Of a stretch of DNA of 41,688 nt, positions 9,003-17,372 are shown piece after piece. The DNA comes from a virus: IMG/VR virus record IMGVR_UViG_3300042197_003613, positions 1 to 41,688 of that record; one strand, given 5' to 3'. Every line of letters begins with the position of its first letter. Position 1 is the stretch's first letter. Position numbers and translations under genes: made by a program. Below the pieces are notes generated by a model. It searched no databases. It was given only the letters and a program-made list of their open reading frames with translations, and was not told the origin of the DNA.

Positions 9003-9622
9003 AATCATTGGACGATTACACCGATCCTTTTGATGCTATAAAAGAATTTGAGCACTTATTACAAGAATATACCGGTGCTTCTCACGCCATTGTTACCGAC
9101 TGTTGTACACACGCTATCGAGATCGCGCTGCGTATCCGCAAGCCGGAAAAACTGGTTTTCCCCAACAAAACCTATCTCAGCGTGATCATGCTTATGCACA
9201 AGATAGATATCAAATACGAACTTATCGACAAATCGTGGTTCGAAGAGCGCAGATATCATCTCCAGGGCTCAGACATCTGGGACTGTGCAAGATACTTTAG
9301 GGCAGACATGTTTCAACCAGGAGAGGTGCAATGTTTGAGCTTCAATCGGGGCAAACCTTTGGCTATTGGTCGAGGCGGAGCTATCCTCACCGACGATGCC
9401 GACCTGGCGGCCAGAGCGAATCGCATGAGATACGATGGACGAGACATTTTCCAATACAAGAACTGGCCAGAACAACAAAATTTTGAAGTAGGCTACCATT
9501 ACTATCTTCGACCAGAAGACTGTGTAATGGGTATAGATCTGCTGCGATCCGGCCATATCATTCCCCAACCTCTTTCAGTATTCAACTATCCTGATTGTAG
9601 AGCTATTAAAATTGTCCCTTGA
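8999..9622 (+). CDS. Compact DegT/DnrJ/EryC1-like PLP protein
   Basis: At 207 residues this is much shorter than the usual ~370-residue sugar aminotransferases. The N-terminal part (YTGASHAIVTDCCTHAIEIAL) matches the cofactor-phosphate region. LSFNRGKPLAIGRGGAIL places the PLP lysine at K119. VGYHYYLRPEDCVMGIDLL matches the GYNyRm..iqaAiG segment. The C-terminal small domain is largely absent. It may be a minimal aminotransferase, a PLP-binding remnant or a protein that works with a partner. The reading frame is intact, and the next gene starts within its last codons. Confidence 0.6.
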   Translation: MKSLDDYTDPFDAIKEFEHLLQEYTGASHAIVTDCCTHAIEIALRIRKPEKLVFPNKTYLSVIMLMHKIDIKYELIDKSWFEERRYHLQGSDIWDCARYFRADMFQPGEVQCLSFNRGKPLAIGRGGAILTDDADLAARANRMRYDGRDIFQYKNWPEQQNFEVGYHYYLRPEDCVMGIDLLRSGHIIPQPLSVFNYPDCRAIKIVP

Positions 9623-10394
9623 TTATTTGGATCCTGGTAGATGGCTAGTAGTACAATACCGTCCTGGTAGCGGTGGGAAATTCTTGTGCATGGCTCTAAG
9701 TACCATTGACAAAGTAGCCCATTGGGATCATAGAGTCGAAAACAAAGAGATTTGCTTCCAAGATTATATCACCACTCTTTGGACCCCAAAGAAAAAAGAT
9801 CTGTGGCTGGCGCACGAACCTATTACCGATTGGAATTTGACTTTTTTCAGTCGCACGATGCCTCGCGGCGACCATCTTTCCTTGGAGCAATTTAATTATC
9901 TGTGTGACCAACAAGGCAGCGATTATTTTAAAAAAACATGGCGTTCGGGCAAAATAATTTTAGATTTTTTGAATAAGAATCCGATGCCAATCTGGTGGAT
10001 AGGGTCTATGACAGTAAAACTTGACGCTGATCTATCAGACCCAAAATACAGATCACGGTTATTAGATAAAATTTATCTTTGGGATAATATCACGGGCATA
10101 GGATGTTCTATGATGGATAAGCCTATGCCTGAGCAAAAATATCATAATGCAATCTTGTATGACAACAAATGGCAACATGGTCCATTTGAAAGTTCCGATT
10201 GTTGGTTAAATTGGGTAATCGAGAATGATGATAGGATCAATTTTAGCCTATCACCTGCGGATATAAAAATGCACGATCTATTAGATTACAAAAAAGTATA
10301 TAACTTGGTAACGAAAATTGCCGAAAATTTAAAATCCGACATCCAAGAAAAAGATCTTAAATTTCTACATGATTATTGGTCAACCAGGTGTTGA
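9612..10394 (+). CDS. P-loop protein, possibly sulfotransferase-like (phage type)
   Basis: The frame is 260 residues with a TTG start overlapping the previous stop by 11 nt; no later start looks better. RPGSGGKFLCMAL near the N-terminus resembles the phosphate-binding loop of phage sulfotransferase- or kinase-like proteins. The rest is rich in Trp, Asp and Lys with no catalytic motif I recognise. The gene is AT-rich compared with its right-hand neighbours. It closes the first glycan/small-molecule block before a strong promoter. Confidence 0.45.
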   Translation: MSLDYLDPGRWLVVQYRPGSGGKFLCMALSTIDKVAHWDHRVENKEICFQDYITTLWTPKKKDLWLAHEPITDWNLTFFSRTMPRGDHLSLEQFNYLCDQQGSDYFKKTWRSGKIILDFLNKNPMPIWWIGSMTVKLDADLSDPKYRSRLLDKIYLWDNITGIGCSMMDKPMPEQKYHNAILYDNKWQHGPFESSDCWLNWVIENDDRINFSLSPADIKMHDLLDYKKVYNLVTKIAENLKSDIQEKDLKFLHDYWSTRC

Positions 10395-10419
10395 CAGCGG
10401 TCTAAATATCATCTACAAT
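10391..10419 (+). promoter_or_regulatory. Near-consensus sigma70 promoter for folE
   Basis: TTGACA (10391-10396) and TACAAT (10414-10419) are separated by 17 bp, one mismatch from the host sigma70 consensus. The -35 box lies within the last codons of the upstream gene. A CTAAATA motif (10402-10408), similar to T4-like late promoters, lies in the spacer. folE begins 43 bp downstream of the -10 box with a GGAG ribosome-binding site. Confidence 0.75.
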
Positions 10420-10462
10420 CATCTTTAACAATGGCGATCCACCGCATTAACTCGGAGAAATC

Positions 10463-11197
10463 ATGATCACTAAATTCAACGAACACGCCCAACCAAAAAG
10501 CGACAAAGGTACCTACCTCAGTGATGCCATCCGGCAGAACATGCGAGAGCAAGGCAAGCGGTTCTGGGCAGGCGACAACATCTCAGACTATGTGTATCCA
10601 GAGATGAAGAAGGTCTTGATCGATGAAGCCACCGAAGCATTTGAATTGGTACTGGATCGGCTGTTAATTGATAGAGAAACCGATCCCAACTCAAAAGGAA
10701 CAGCCCGCCGACTGGCCAAGATGTACTTCAACGAGATCATGTCCGGGCGTTATAATGCCCCACCCGATTGTACAGCGTTCCCTAACCACAGCGAGGACCG
10801 CTACGAGGGAATGCTTGTGGTTCGTAGTGAAATTCGTAGTATGTGTTCTCATCATCACCAACCCGTTGTTGGCGTTGCTTATATTGGCATTCTCGCTGCA
10901 GAAAAGCTGATAGGATTGAGCAAATACACCCGCATCGCGCAGTGGTGCAGCCGGCGTGGCACCCTGCAGGAAGAACTATGCAACGATATCGCCCGAGAGA
11001 TCATGAAGGTCACAGGCAGCGAAGATGTGGGTGTGTATATCCAGGCGCAACATGGATGCTGTGAAAATCGCGGCATCATGGCCCATTCTAGCCTCACCCA
11101 GACCACAGTGTTGCGAGGTGCGTTCCTGGCGGATCCTGCGGTTAAAAAAGAGTTCATGGACAATATCAAACTGCAACAGGATTTCGCGCCCCGATAG
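10463..11197 (+). CDS. folE: GTP cyclohydrolase I
   Basis: This 244-residue enzyme converts GTP to dihydroneopterin triphosphate, the first step to folate and to 7-deazaguanines. RSMCSHHHQPVVGVAYIGI carries the zinc Cys and catalytic His region. LSKYTRIAQWCSRR is the conserved subunit-interface helix. HGCCENRGI supplies the second zinc Cys. The N-terminal ~60 residues are an extension common in phage and bacterial forms. With queD, queE and dpdA in the window it most likely feeds DNA modification. A strong sigma70 promoter and GGAG site precede it, suggesting early, host-driven expression. Confidence 0.93.
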   Translation: MITKFNEHAQPKSDKGTYLSDAIRQNMREQGKRFWAGDNISDYVYPEMKKVLIDEATEAFELVLDRLLIDRETDPNSKGTARRLAKMYFNEIMSGRYNAPPDCTAFPNHSEDRYEGMLVVRSEIRSMCSHHHQPVVGVAYIGILAAEKLIGLSKYTRIAQWCSRRGTLQEELCNDIAREIMKVTGSEDVGVYIQAQHGCCENRGIMAHSSLTQTTVLRGAFLADPAVKKEFMDNIKLQQDFAPR

Positions 11198-11203
11198 CCT
11201 TGG

Positions 11204-11232
11204 TTGACCAGAAATTCCAGATATCGTAAACT
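11204..11232 (+). promoter_or_regulatory. Sigma70-like promoter before the lipoprotein gene
   Basis: TTGACC (11204-11209) and TAAACT (11227-11232) are 17 bp apart in the gap between folE and the lipoprotein gene. The -35 box matches 5 of 6 consensus bases and the -10 box 4 of 6. An AGGAG ribosome-binding site follows before the ATG at 11262. Confidence 0.55.
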
Positions 11233-11261
11233 AGTAACATCTCAATGATCTAGGAGCGATC

Positions 11262-13619
11262 ATGAAATTCCGTAGAACCGGTTTGGCCATCTCTGTAAGC
11301 CTGGCCCTCGCCGCCTGTGGCGGGGGTGGCGGGGGTGGTTCAACTACCTTGAGTCCTTTCGTTCGTGCCAGTGTTCCCTTCCACGCACCTGTCAGGATTG
11401 ATTCTGTGCTGCCTACCGATGCCAATACCTATGTCTACAACAGCAGCGCATTGATATCACAGGACCTCCGAGGAAATGGCATCCAAAGCCTGATCCTGGC
11501 AGGTAGGATGGCCCCTAACGGTGGCACCTACCATGATTATCACATGCAGATCTGGGATTGGCAAAACGGAAACCTAATCAATGCCACGGCATCCTGGTTT
11601 GCAGGTGATGACAACAAGATAACCGGCACCGAACCTTCGGTCCGTTTCGCTGATTTTGATCGAGATGGCAAGATCGATATGTATGTGGCCCCACACACTG
11701 ATACCAATGTGTTTGGGCCCGGCATAGTGTACTTCAATGAAGGCCACAGATTCACGCGCAGAAACATACTGTTAGACGATGTACCTGGGCACGGTAGCGC
11801 TGTGTTTGACCTCAACGGTGATGGATACACAGACATAGTGACCATGGGTCTGCGCTTCACATTTGGCGGGCCCGGCCGAAACTTTACCACCTATTGGGGC
11901 CGTGGTGATTATCCCGGTGGAGGAGCTGATGTGGCAGCGGCCGATTTTCTTGGCAACGGTACCAGCACATTGATCCTTACTGACATGAACAGCAATCAAG
12001 TTGGTAACAATCGTTTGTACACTTGGAACATGGGTGCAGATGGTGTGTACATCACGCAGATCGGCACCTTGCCTACACCGAGGTTCTTGTTGCCAAAATG
12101 GGCAGGTTATGGCTTCGCCGGTAGCCATGATACTCGGGTGTTGGCCTTTGACTTTGATAACTCTGGGCTCAGCGACGCGGTGATATTCAGCCGACCTTGG
12201 ATCACTGCTGGTCAATGGCCAGCCTACAGCGAAATACAGTTCAATCGTAATCTGGGCGGAGGTGTGTTCCAGGATGTGACCGATGCAGTATTGATCGGTT
12301 ATGATAACACCTTGCCTGCTGCATATCATCCCGTGCTGACAGATGTCAACAACGACGGATTGATTGATATAGTGTTGGGCGGAACCGGATGGGGTAACAA
12401 TCGTGGTGCCCAAGTGTTGCTACACACACAGGATCACCGATATGTGGCCAGCTATGCAGACATCTTGGAGGCCTTTGCCGATCAAGCCTTTGATCTCGAA
12501 CGTGCTCTTCACAACACCGCGGGTTTTGGGGCCAATGGTATTGCGTTCGTGCGGGGACCAGACAACGTGATGTATCTTGCTACTGCGGTGAGCTATGAAG
12601 ACAGCTCAGGACGGCACCAAAAAGCTATCTATCTCTCCAGACTGGGTGACATGGCCCCATCCGCTCAGGCCACAGCCGATATGATACAACAGGTATGGCC
12701 CTGGATGAGTCCAGCACAGGTCAACTCAGTATTGGCCTCCACTGCCGGAAACTTTGTAAATGGAGTAGCGGTGATCGATCTCCGGCGCATTTGGTCGCCT
12801 GTGGGCCACCTCGGTCTGCTCGTGAATGGCAAGCGACAAGTGTTGGCGGGTCATGTTTCGGTGCCGGGCCTAGACAGCAAATCAATTTCTAGCATCACTG
12901 CTCTGGATGAGCTGGGCAGAGATTTCCGTGTGGATCTTTCCGTGATGCGCCAACACACCCCAAACCTCACAGTGGATCATATATTGAGCTCAGTTGATCC
13001 TCAACAGAACTGGAGCAGCCGAATGGTGGGTGATGCCACTCGGCAGAATCTGGGATTGAGCCTGACCGGTCGCACCGCAGATCGGTTTGCCAGTTCGGTG
13101 AGCACCCGCAGGATGGGCATCACGCAAGATTGGGATATCAATCTGGGCATAGCAAGAATGCCCGGCAGCCCATGGATGAGTTTTTCGGGGGTGTTTGGCA
13201 CCATCCAAGACAGTATCATGGTGGATACCACCCTGGGAAGGCATTGGTCAAACGGGGCTTTCGTGCAAGGCAGTGTGATGCAGACCACCACTAACTTCCA
13301 GACCGGCCTGATCGATCGAATCACACCATTATGGAGCGCATCGGCCATGGCAGGATGGCAGGACCAGGCATGGAGCTTGTATGGTGGAGTACAGCCTACT
13401 ATAGTCGCTGGTTCAATGAGCATGACCTTGCCTACCAGTGTTGACAGGCAGGGCAAGGTACAATATACTAGATACAGCACCAACATCAGGAACGATGCAG
13501 TGGCATTTGCCGGGTTCCAGCGTCGCTGGCGCTTTCAAGATCAGTCATGGAGCCTTTCTGGAGCACTCAACGATCATGGCAGTTATCGCATGCAATTGGA
13601 TTATCGCAAGGATTTTTGA
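11262..13619 (+). CDS. Outer-membrane lipoprotein: FG-GAP propeller plus autotransporter-like C-terminus
   Basis: This 785-residue protein starts with a lipoprotein signal: charged N-terminus, hydrophobic core and lipobox LAAC (C19), then a Gly run. Residue +2 is Gly, which favours outer-membrane sorting. Residues ~60-400 hold repeated calcium-type loops (DFDRDGKID, DLNGDGYTD, DVNNDGLID), the mark of FG-GAP/VCBS beta-propellers. Residues ~480-580 (NGVAVIDLRRIWSPVGHLG, ALDELGRDFRVDLS) resemble the linker after the protease domain in subtilisin-type autotransporters. The rest alternates like a beta-barrel and ends in Phe. No Ser protease triad is present. It could alter the host surface, for example for superinfection exclusion or adhesion; this is inference. 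Confidence 0.75.
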   Translation: MKFRRTGLAISVSLALAACGGGGGGGSTTLSPFVRASVPFHAPVRIDSVLPTDANTYVYNSSALISQDLRGNGIQSLILAGRMAPNGGTYHDYHMQIWDWQNGNLINATASWFAGDDNKITGTEPSVRFADFDRDGKIDMYVAPHTDTNVFGPGIVYFNEGHRFTRRNILLDDVPGHGSAVFDLNGDGYTDIVTMGLRFTFGGPGRNFTTYWGRGDYPGGGADVAAADFLGNGTSTLILTDMNSNQVGNNRLYTWNMGADGVYITQIGTLPTPRFLLPKWAGYGFAGSHDTRVLAFDFDNSGLSDAVIFSRPWITAGQWPAYSEIQFNRNLGGGVFQDVTDAVLIGYDNTLPAAYHPVLTDVNNDGLIDIVLGGTGWGNNRGAQVLLHTQDHRYVASYADILEAFADQAFDLERALHNTAGFGANGIAFVRGPDNVMYLATAVSYEDSSGRHQKAIYLSRLGDMAPSAQATADMIQQVWPWMSPAQVNSVLASTAGNFVNGVAVIDLRRIWSPVGHLGLLVNGKRQVLAGHVSVPGLDSKSISSITALDELGRDFRVDLSVMRQHTPNLTVDHILSSVDPQQNWSSRMVGDATRQNLGLSLTGRTADRFASSVSTRRMGITQDWDINLGIARMPGSPWMSFSGVFGTIQDSIMVDTTLGRHWSNGAFVQGSVMQTTTNFQTGLIDRITPLWSASAMAGWQDQAWSLYGGVQPTIVAGSMSMTLPTSVDRQGKVQYTRYSTNIRNDAVAFAGFQRRWRFQDQSWSLSGALNDHGSYRMQLDYRKDF

Positions 13620-14044
13620 TGCCAGAACCGGCTGCACAATATCTCACACATTACAGCCTCAAAGAGGCCTTGATCGATGGTGTGGCACCCTGGCAGGACA
13701 TGCACATGGATCTAGGCGATGTCAAGGTCTACCAAGATCGTTATCCTGTGACCCAGGGTCATCTGCTGTTCGTGCCTGAACGAGATGCTCCTGGCAACAT
13801 AGCTGAAGCTTTCCGCATGGCCTACCTCATGGGCGAAGCCATGATCCGGCGTGGTGAATGTGTGGCTTTTAACATTGGCATGAACCGAAATGCCGAGGCT
13901 GGACAGACCGTTCTGTATCCGCATGTGCATCTGATCCCACGGCGCGCGGGAGATTCGGAGGATCCTGTGGGTGGAGTGCGTGGCGTGATACCCGGTCAAG
14001 CTAACTACAAGAAAACTGGCTATAAAAACCCTACAGATAAATAA
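13619..14044 (+). CDS. HIT-family (histidine triad) hydrolase
   Basis: This 141-residue protein begins at an ATG sharing one base with the previous stop (TGATG). It has the HIT fold signatures VTQGHLLFVP and a C-terminal YPHVHLIPR. H102, at the position of the catalytic His, and H104 are present. The first His of the usual triad is replaced by Tyr (Y100). HIT proteins hydrolyse nucleoside phosphoramidates or dinucleotides, or act as nucleotidyl transferases. Between the lipoprotein and queD, its role is unclear; nucleotide salvage is a reasonable guess. Confidence 0.8.
   Translation: MPEPAAQYLTHYSLKEALIDGVAPWQDMHMDLGDVKVYQDRYPVTQGHLLFVPERDAPGNIAEAFRMAYLMGEAMIRRGECVAFNIGMNRNAEAGQTVLYPHVHLIPRRAGDSEDPVGGVRGVIPGQANYKKTGYKNPTDK
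14036..14043 (+). promoter_or_regulatory. T4-late-like motif GATAAATA upstream of queD
   Basis: GATAAATA matches the TATAAATA late consensus at 7 of 8 bases. It spans the HIT stop codon and lies about 75 nt before queD. A second AT-rich box (TATAAA, 14080-14085) lies closer to the gene but lacks a clear -35 partner. Either could start queD transcription; short AT-rich motifs can arise by chance. Confidence 0.35.
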
Positions 14045-14117
14045 TGTTTCCAGCGGCCTTTTCGACGCTCATCCCGCTCTATAAACTCTGCGTGTCTTGC
14101 TTACACAGGAGACGATG

Positions 14118-14651
14118 ATGGCAACTTATGTTTCAACAAAAACTTATGGCAACGATCGAGGACTTTCTTGCTGTTTCCGCCAATGGCGAAGCACACACAG
14201 CCATTGCAGCCTGCTACATGGCTACTCGATTGGTATCAGATTAGTATTTGAATCTGAAACATTAGATGATAAAAATTGGGTGTGTGATTTTGGGGGACTC
14301 CAAGCTTTCAAAGACTGGGCTGAGCACATGTTCGATCACACGCTCGTGATAGCCAAGGACGATCCGCATCTCGATCTGTTCTTGCGGATGGCCGAACTGG
14401 GCCTTCAGGATTCCGGAGGTGTTTGCGACATCCGACTGGTAGAAGCAGTGGGCTGCGAAAAGTTCGCGGAACTGGCTTACCATGTGATGGCGGATATCTT
14501 GCGGACTTTCCAGGCCGATGAGACCTGGCATTTCATGAGCGGCGATCAGATCGTGGATTATGCACCACGCTATCCAGTGGGCCAAGGAGTGCGGCTGCGA
14601 TCAGTAGAAGTGTTTGAACATGCGGGCAACTCGGCGATCTATGAAGGTTGA
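14118..14651 (+). CDS. queD: 6-carboxy-tetrahydropterin synthase
   Basis: This 177-residue T-fold enzyme makes 6-carboxy-tetrahydropterin from the FolE product. CFRQWRSTHSHCSLLHGYS holds C30 and the His ligands H27/H29/H34; the usual HGH is HGY here, a feature I recall in a phage/bacterial QueD subfamily. WVCDFGGLQAFK, FDHTLV (D73-H74) and VFEHAGNSAIY (E168) complete the signature set. An AGGAG site sits 6 nt before this ATG and only 3 nt before an adjacent ATG at 14115, so the second is preferred. Its last codons overlap the next gene. Confidence 0.88.
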   Translation: MATYVSTKTYGNDRGLSCCFRQWRSTHSHCSLLHGYSIGIRLVFESETLDDKNWVCDFGGLQAFKDWAEHMFDHTLVIAKDDPHLDLFLRMAELGLQDSGGVCDIRLVEAVGCEKFAELAYHVMADILRTFQADETWHFMSGDQIVDYAPRYPVGQGVRLRSVEVFEHAGNSAIYEG

Positions 14652-15447
14652 TATTTCAGTGCTACTGCCCACGAGAGGCAGGACCCAGGCGTTGAAGACC
14701 AGCATTTACAGTCTGCTAGATCGGGCCAAGCGACCAGACGGCATGGAAATCTTGTTGGCTTTCGATCACGATGATCAATCATCATTCCAATGGTTCCAAG
14801 ATCATGTGGCAGACATCATCGACGATGCTGGAGCACACTATACTTGTTTTGGTTTTGATAGACTGGGCTATATCAGGCTCAATGAGTACATCAATCATCT
14901 GGCCGGTCACAGCCAAGGTCAGTGGTTGTTTTTCTGGGGCGATGACGCTATCATGGAGAGCGCGGACTGGGATCAGCGCATCCGTGAAGTCAAAGCCTTC
15001 CGGGTGCTGAGGATACCCACACACAAGCAGCATCCCTATGCTATATTCCCAATAGTGCCCAGGGCCTGGTACGATCTGTTTGGTTATGTGTCGGCACATC
15101 AGCTCACTGATTCATGGGTAAGCCAGATAGCCTACATGCTGGATGTCATGCACAATATCGATGTGACAGTCACACATGACCGATTCGACCTCACCGGCAA
15201 CAACGGAGACGACACCTGGAAGAACCGTCCCATGCTGGAGGGCCGTCCTGAAGATCCCAGAGATTTCAACCACATGAGCTGGCGCAATCGCCGCATGGCG
15301 GACGCGGCGCGGATCTGCGAGATGCTGGAACAGCAGGGTCATGATATGCCTTGGTTCCATGGTGTGATCGCTGGCACGCAGGACCCCTGGGCCAAGATGG
15401 TCAGCGACGAATATGATCCCAATCGCCAGCTCACAGTGTTCAAATGA
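14641..15447 (+). CDS. Family 2-like glycosyltransferase (GT-A)
   Basis: This 268-residue protein opens with VDISVLLPTRGRTQALKTSI, the typical start of a GT-A fold. Then come ILLAFDHDD and WLFFWGDDAIM, the latter a DxD-like metal site. It lacks a membrane segment and is shorter than most family 2 enzymes. It starts inside the end of queD and overlaps the methyltransferase start, opening the 14.6-21.3 kb glycan cluster. Donor and acceptor are unknown. Confidence 0.7.
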   Translation: MKVDISVLLPTRGRTQALKTSIYSLLDRAKRPDGMEILLAFDHDDQSSFQWFQDHVADIIDDAGAHYTCFGFDRLGYIRLNEYINHLAGHSQGQWLFFWGDDAIMESADWDQRIREVKAFRVLRIPTHKQHPYAIFPIVPRAWYDLFGYVSAHQLTDSWVSQIAYMLDVMHNIDVTVTHDRFDLTGNNGDDTWKNRPMLEGRPEDPRDFNHMSWRNRRMADAARICEMLEQQGHDMPWFHGVIAGTQDPWAKMVSDEYDPNRQLTVFK

Positions 15448-16226
15448 CTGAGCTGATCGAGACAGTGAAACAATACTGGGATCGGCAGCCCTGCAATGTG
15501 AGGCACAGCGATCATCCGGTGGGGTCAAGAGAATACTTTGATCAGGTTGAGTTGAGGAAGTTCCAGGCCGAGCCCCACATCTTGAACTTCAGTGAGTTCA
15601 GCCGCTGGCGCGATCAGTCGATGCTGGAGATAGGTTGCGGCATCGGTACAGCAGCGGTGAACTTTGCCAGATTCGGTGCAAAGTATACCGGAGTAGAACT
15701 CAGTGGTGAAAGCCTAGCTCTTACCCGGCAGAGGTTTGAAGTGTATGGATTGAAAGGGGACTTCTATCAAGGCAATGCCGAAGAGCTGCCTGATTTCCTG
15801 CCAGCCAAGCAGTATGACATGATATACTCTTGGGGAGTGATACATCACACTCCCAATCCTGATCGAGTGATTGCACAGGTGTGTGATTATCTGCGTCCAG
15901 GCGGTACCTTGAAGATCATGGTGTACGCCCGCGACAGCTGGAAAAACTACATGATCGAAGCTGGCTTGGATCAACCCGAGGCCCAATGGGGCTGCCCAGT
16001 GGTGCATAACTACACCCGAGAAGCATTGGCCGATCTCATAGGATCAAATTTTGAAATAGAAACCATAGAACAAGATCATATCTTTCCCTATGAGATCCAA
16101 GCCTACAAACGCAAACAATATGTGTTGCAGCCTTGGTTCCAGCACATGTCCAAACAGATGTTTTCAGTGCTTGAACGGCATCTGGGATGGCATCTAATGG
16201 CCACAGCGCGCCGCAAGGAAGCATAG
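15444..16226 (+). CDS. Class I SAM-dependent methyltransferase
   Basis: This 260-residue protein has motif I in MLEIGCGIGTAAVNFA, the acidic ribose-binding residue in YTGVELS, and the post-motif strand YDMIYSWGVIHHTPNPD. A DYLRPGGTLKIMVYA strand is typical of UbiE/Coq5-like enzymes. It probably methylates a sugar or glycan intermediate, given the flanking glycosyltransferase and UDP-glucose dehydrogenase genes. It overlaps its upstream neighbour by 4 nt and abuts the next gene directly. Confidence 0.8.
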   Translation: MTELIETVKQYWDRQPCNVRHSDHPVGSREYFDQVELRKFQAEPHILNFSEFSRWRDQSMLEIGCGIGTAAVNFARFGAKYTGVELSGESLALTRQRFEVYGLKGDFYQGNAEELPDFLPAKQYDMIYSWGVIHHTPNPDRVIAQVCDYLRPGGTLKIMVYARDSWKNYMIEAGLDQPEAQWGCPVVHNYTREALADLIGSNFEIETIEQDHIFPYEIQAYKRKQYVLQPWFQHMSKQMFSVLERHLGWHLMATARRKEA

Positions 16227-17372
16227 ATGAACATAGGTGTGATAGGAGTTGGTAGGTTAGGTATCTGTTTTGCCCTGTTGTTGGATCGCGCAGGACACGG
16301 CGTGATGGGATGCGATATCCGCAGCAGCTACATCGCCGGCCTGCAACGCCGAGAGATACACACAGCCGAACCAGGCGTGGCTGCCATGCTCAAAGATTGT
16401 GATATCACGTTCACTACAGACACCAGATCGGTCATTGCCAGCAGCGACATCATCTATGTGATGGTGGCTACTCCCAGCCTTGCAGATGGTAGCTATGATA
16501 TCTCGGCCATCGATCGCGTGGTGAGTGATATCGGTGAATCGGATTTCGATCTGACCAACAAGTTCCTGGTGATAGGATGCACCACCAATCCTGGCGACTG
16601 CCAGCGCATACAAGATCGCCTGCGAGATCGCGGCATCAGGGTCCTTTACAATCCTGAATTCATCGCGCAAGGTTCGATCATCCACGATCTCCAGCACGCC
16701 GACATGGTGTTGATTGGTGGAGAAGATAGCTCAGTGATCGATTGCTACAAATTACTTTATAATGATATCCAGGTGCGTGTGCCCGATGTGCATGCCATGA
16801 GCCTCACAGCTGCCGAATTGGTCAAGATCGCCACGAATTGTTTTCTCACCACCAAGATCAGTTATGCCAACATGATGGGCGAGGTACTGATCAGATCGGG
16901 TCTTGAATTCGATGTAGATCGGGCCTTGGCCGCTATCGGTGCGGACGGCCGCATAGGTCATCGCTATCTGCGTTACGGCATAGGATACGGAGGACCTTGT
17001 TTTCCGCGCGACAATCGCGCGTTCGCAACCTGCGCCCAAAAAGTAGGTCTAGATTTTCCTTTGGGGCACATCGTGGACAGATTCAATCAAGATCACACCG
17101 TGTTCCTAATGGAACACTGGATCCGGAAAAATCCTCAACGATTGCCGTTTTTCCTCCGCACCTTAGCCTACAAGGCCGGGACCGACATCTATGAAGAAAG
17201 CCAACAAATGAGATTGGCTGAGCTGCTGATGGATAGAGAATACAGGGTGGTGGTTGAACCATGCAACAAGATGCCTGAGTCCGTGAGATCATCTCTTGTT
17301 TTGAAATGGGGCAACCTCATAGAGTTCCGCGCCCGTAATCAACTTGCCACTTGCGTGGAGATCACGTTATGA
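16227..17372 (+). CDS. UDP-glucose/GDP-mannose dehydrogenase family protein
   Basis: This 381-residue NAD-dependent dehydrogenase oxidises the C6 hydroxyl of an NDP-sugar to a uronic acid. GVGRLGICFALLLDRAGHGV is the Rossmann entry and VMVATPS follows. YNPEFIAQGS is the conserved central loop, AELVKIATNCFLTTKISYAN holds the catalytic Lys helix, and GYGGPCFPRDN carries the catalytic Cys. It is somewhat shorter than typical members, mainly at the C-terminus. It could supply UDP-glucuronate to the adjacent transferases; GDP-mannose is an alternative substrate. Confidence 0.88.
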   Translation: MNIGVIGVGRLGICFALLLDRAGHGVMGCDIRSSYIAGLQRREIHTAEPGVAAMLKDCDITFTTDTRSVIASSDIIYVMVATPSLADGSYDISAIDRVVSDIGESDFDLTNKFLVIGCTTNPGDCQRIQDRLRDRGIRVLYNPEFIAQGSIIHDLQHADMVLIGGEDSSVIDCYKLLYNDIQVRVPDVHAMSLTAAELVKIATNCFLTTKISYANMMGEVLIRSGLEFDVDRALAAIGADGRIGHRYLRYGIGYGGPCFPRDNRAFATCAQKVGLDFPLGHIVDRFNQDHTVFLMEHWIRKNPQRLPFFLRTLAYKAGTDIYEESQQMRLAELLMDREYRVVVEPCNKMPESVRSSLVLKWGNLIEFRARNQLATCVEITL

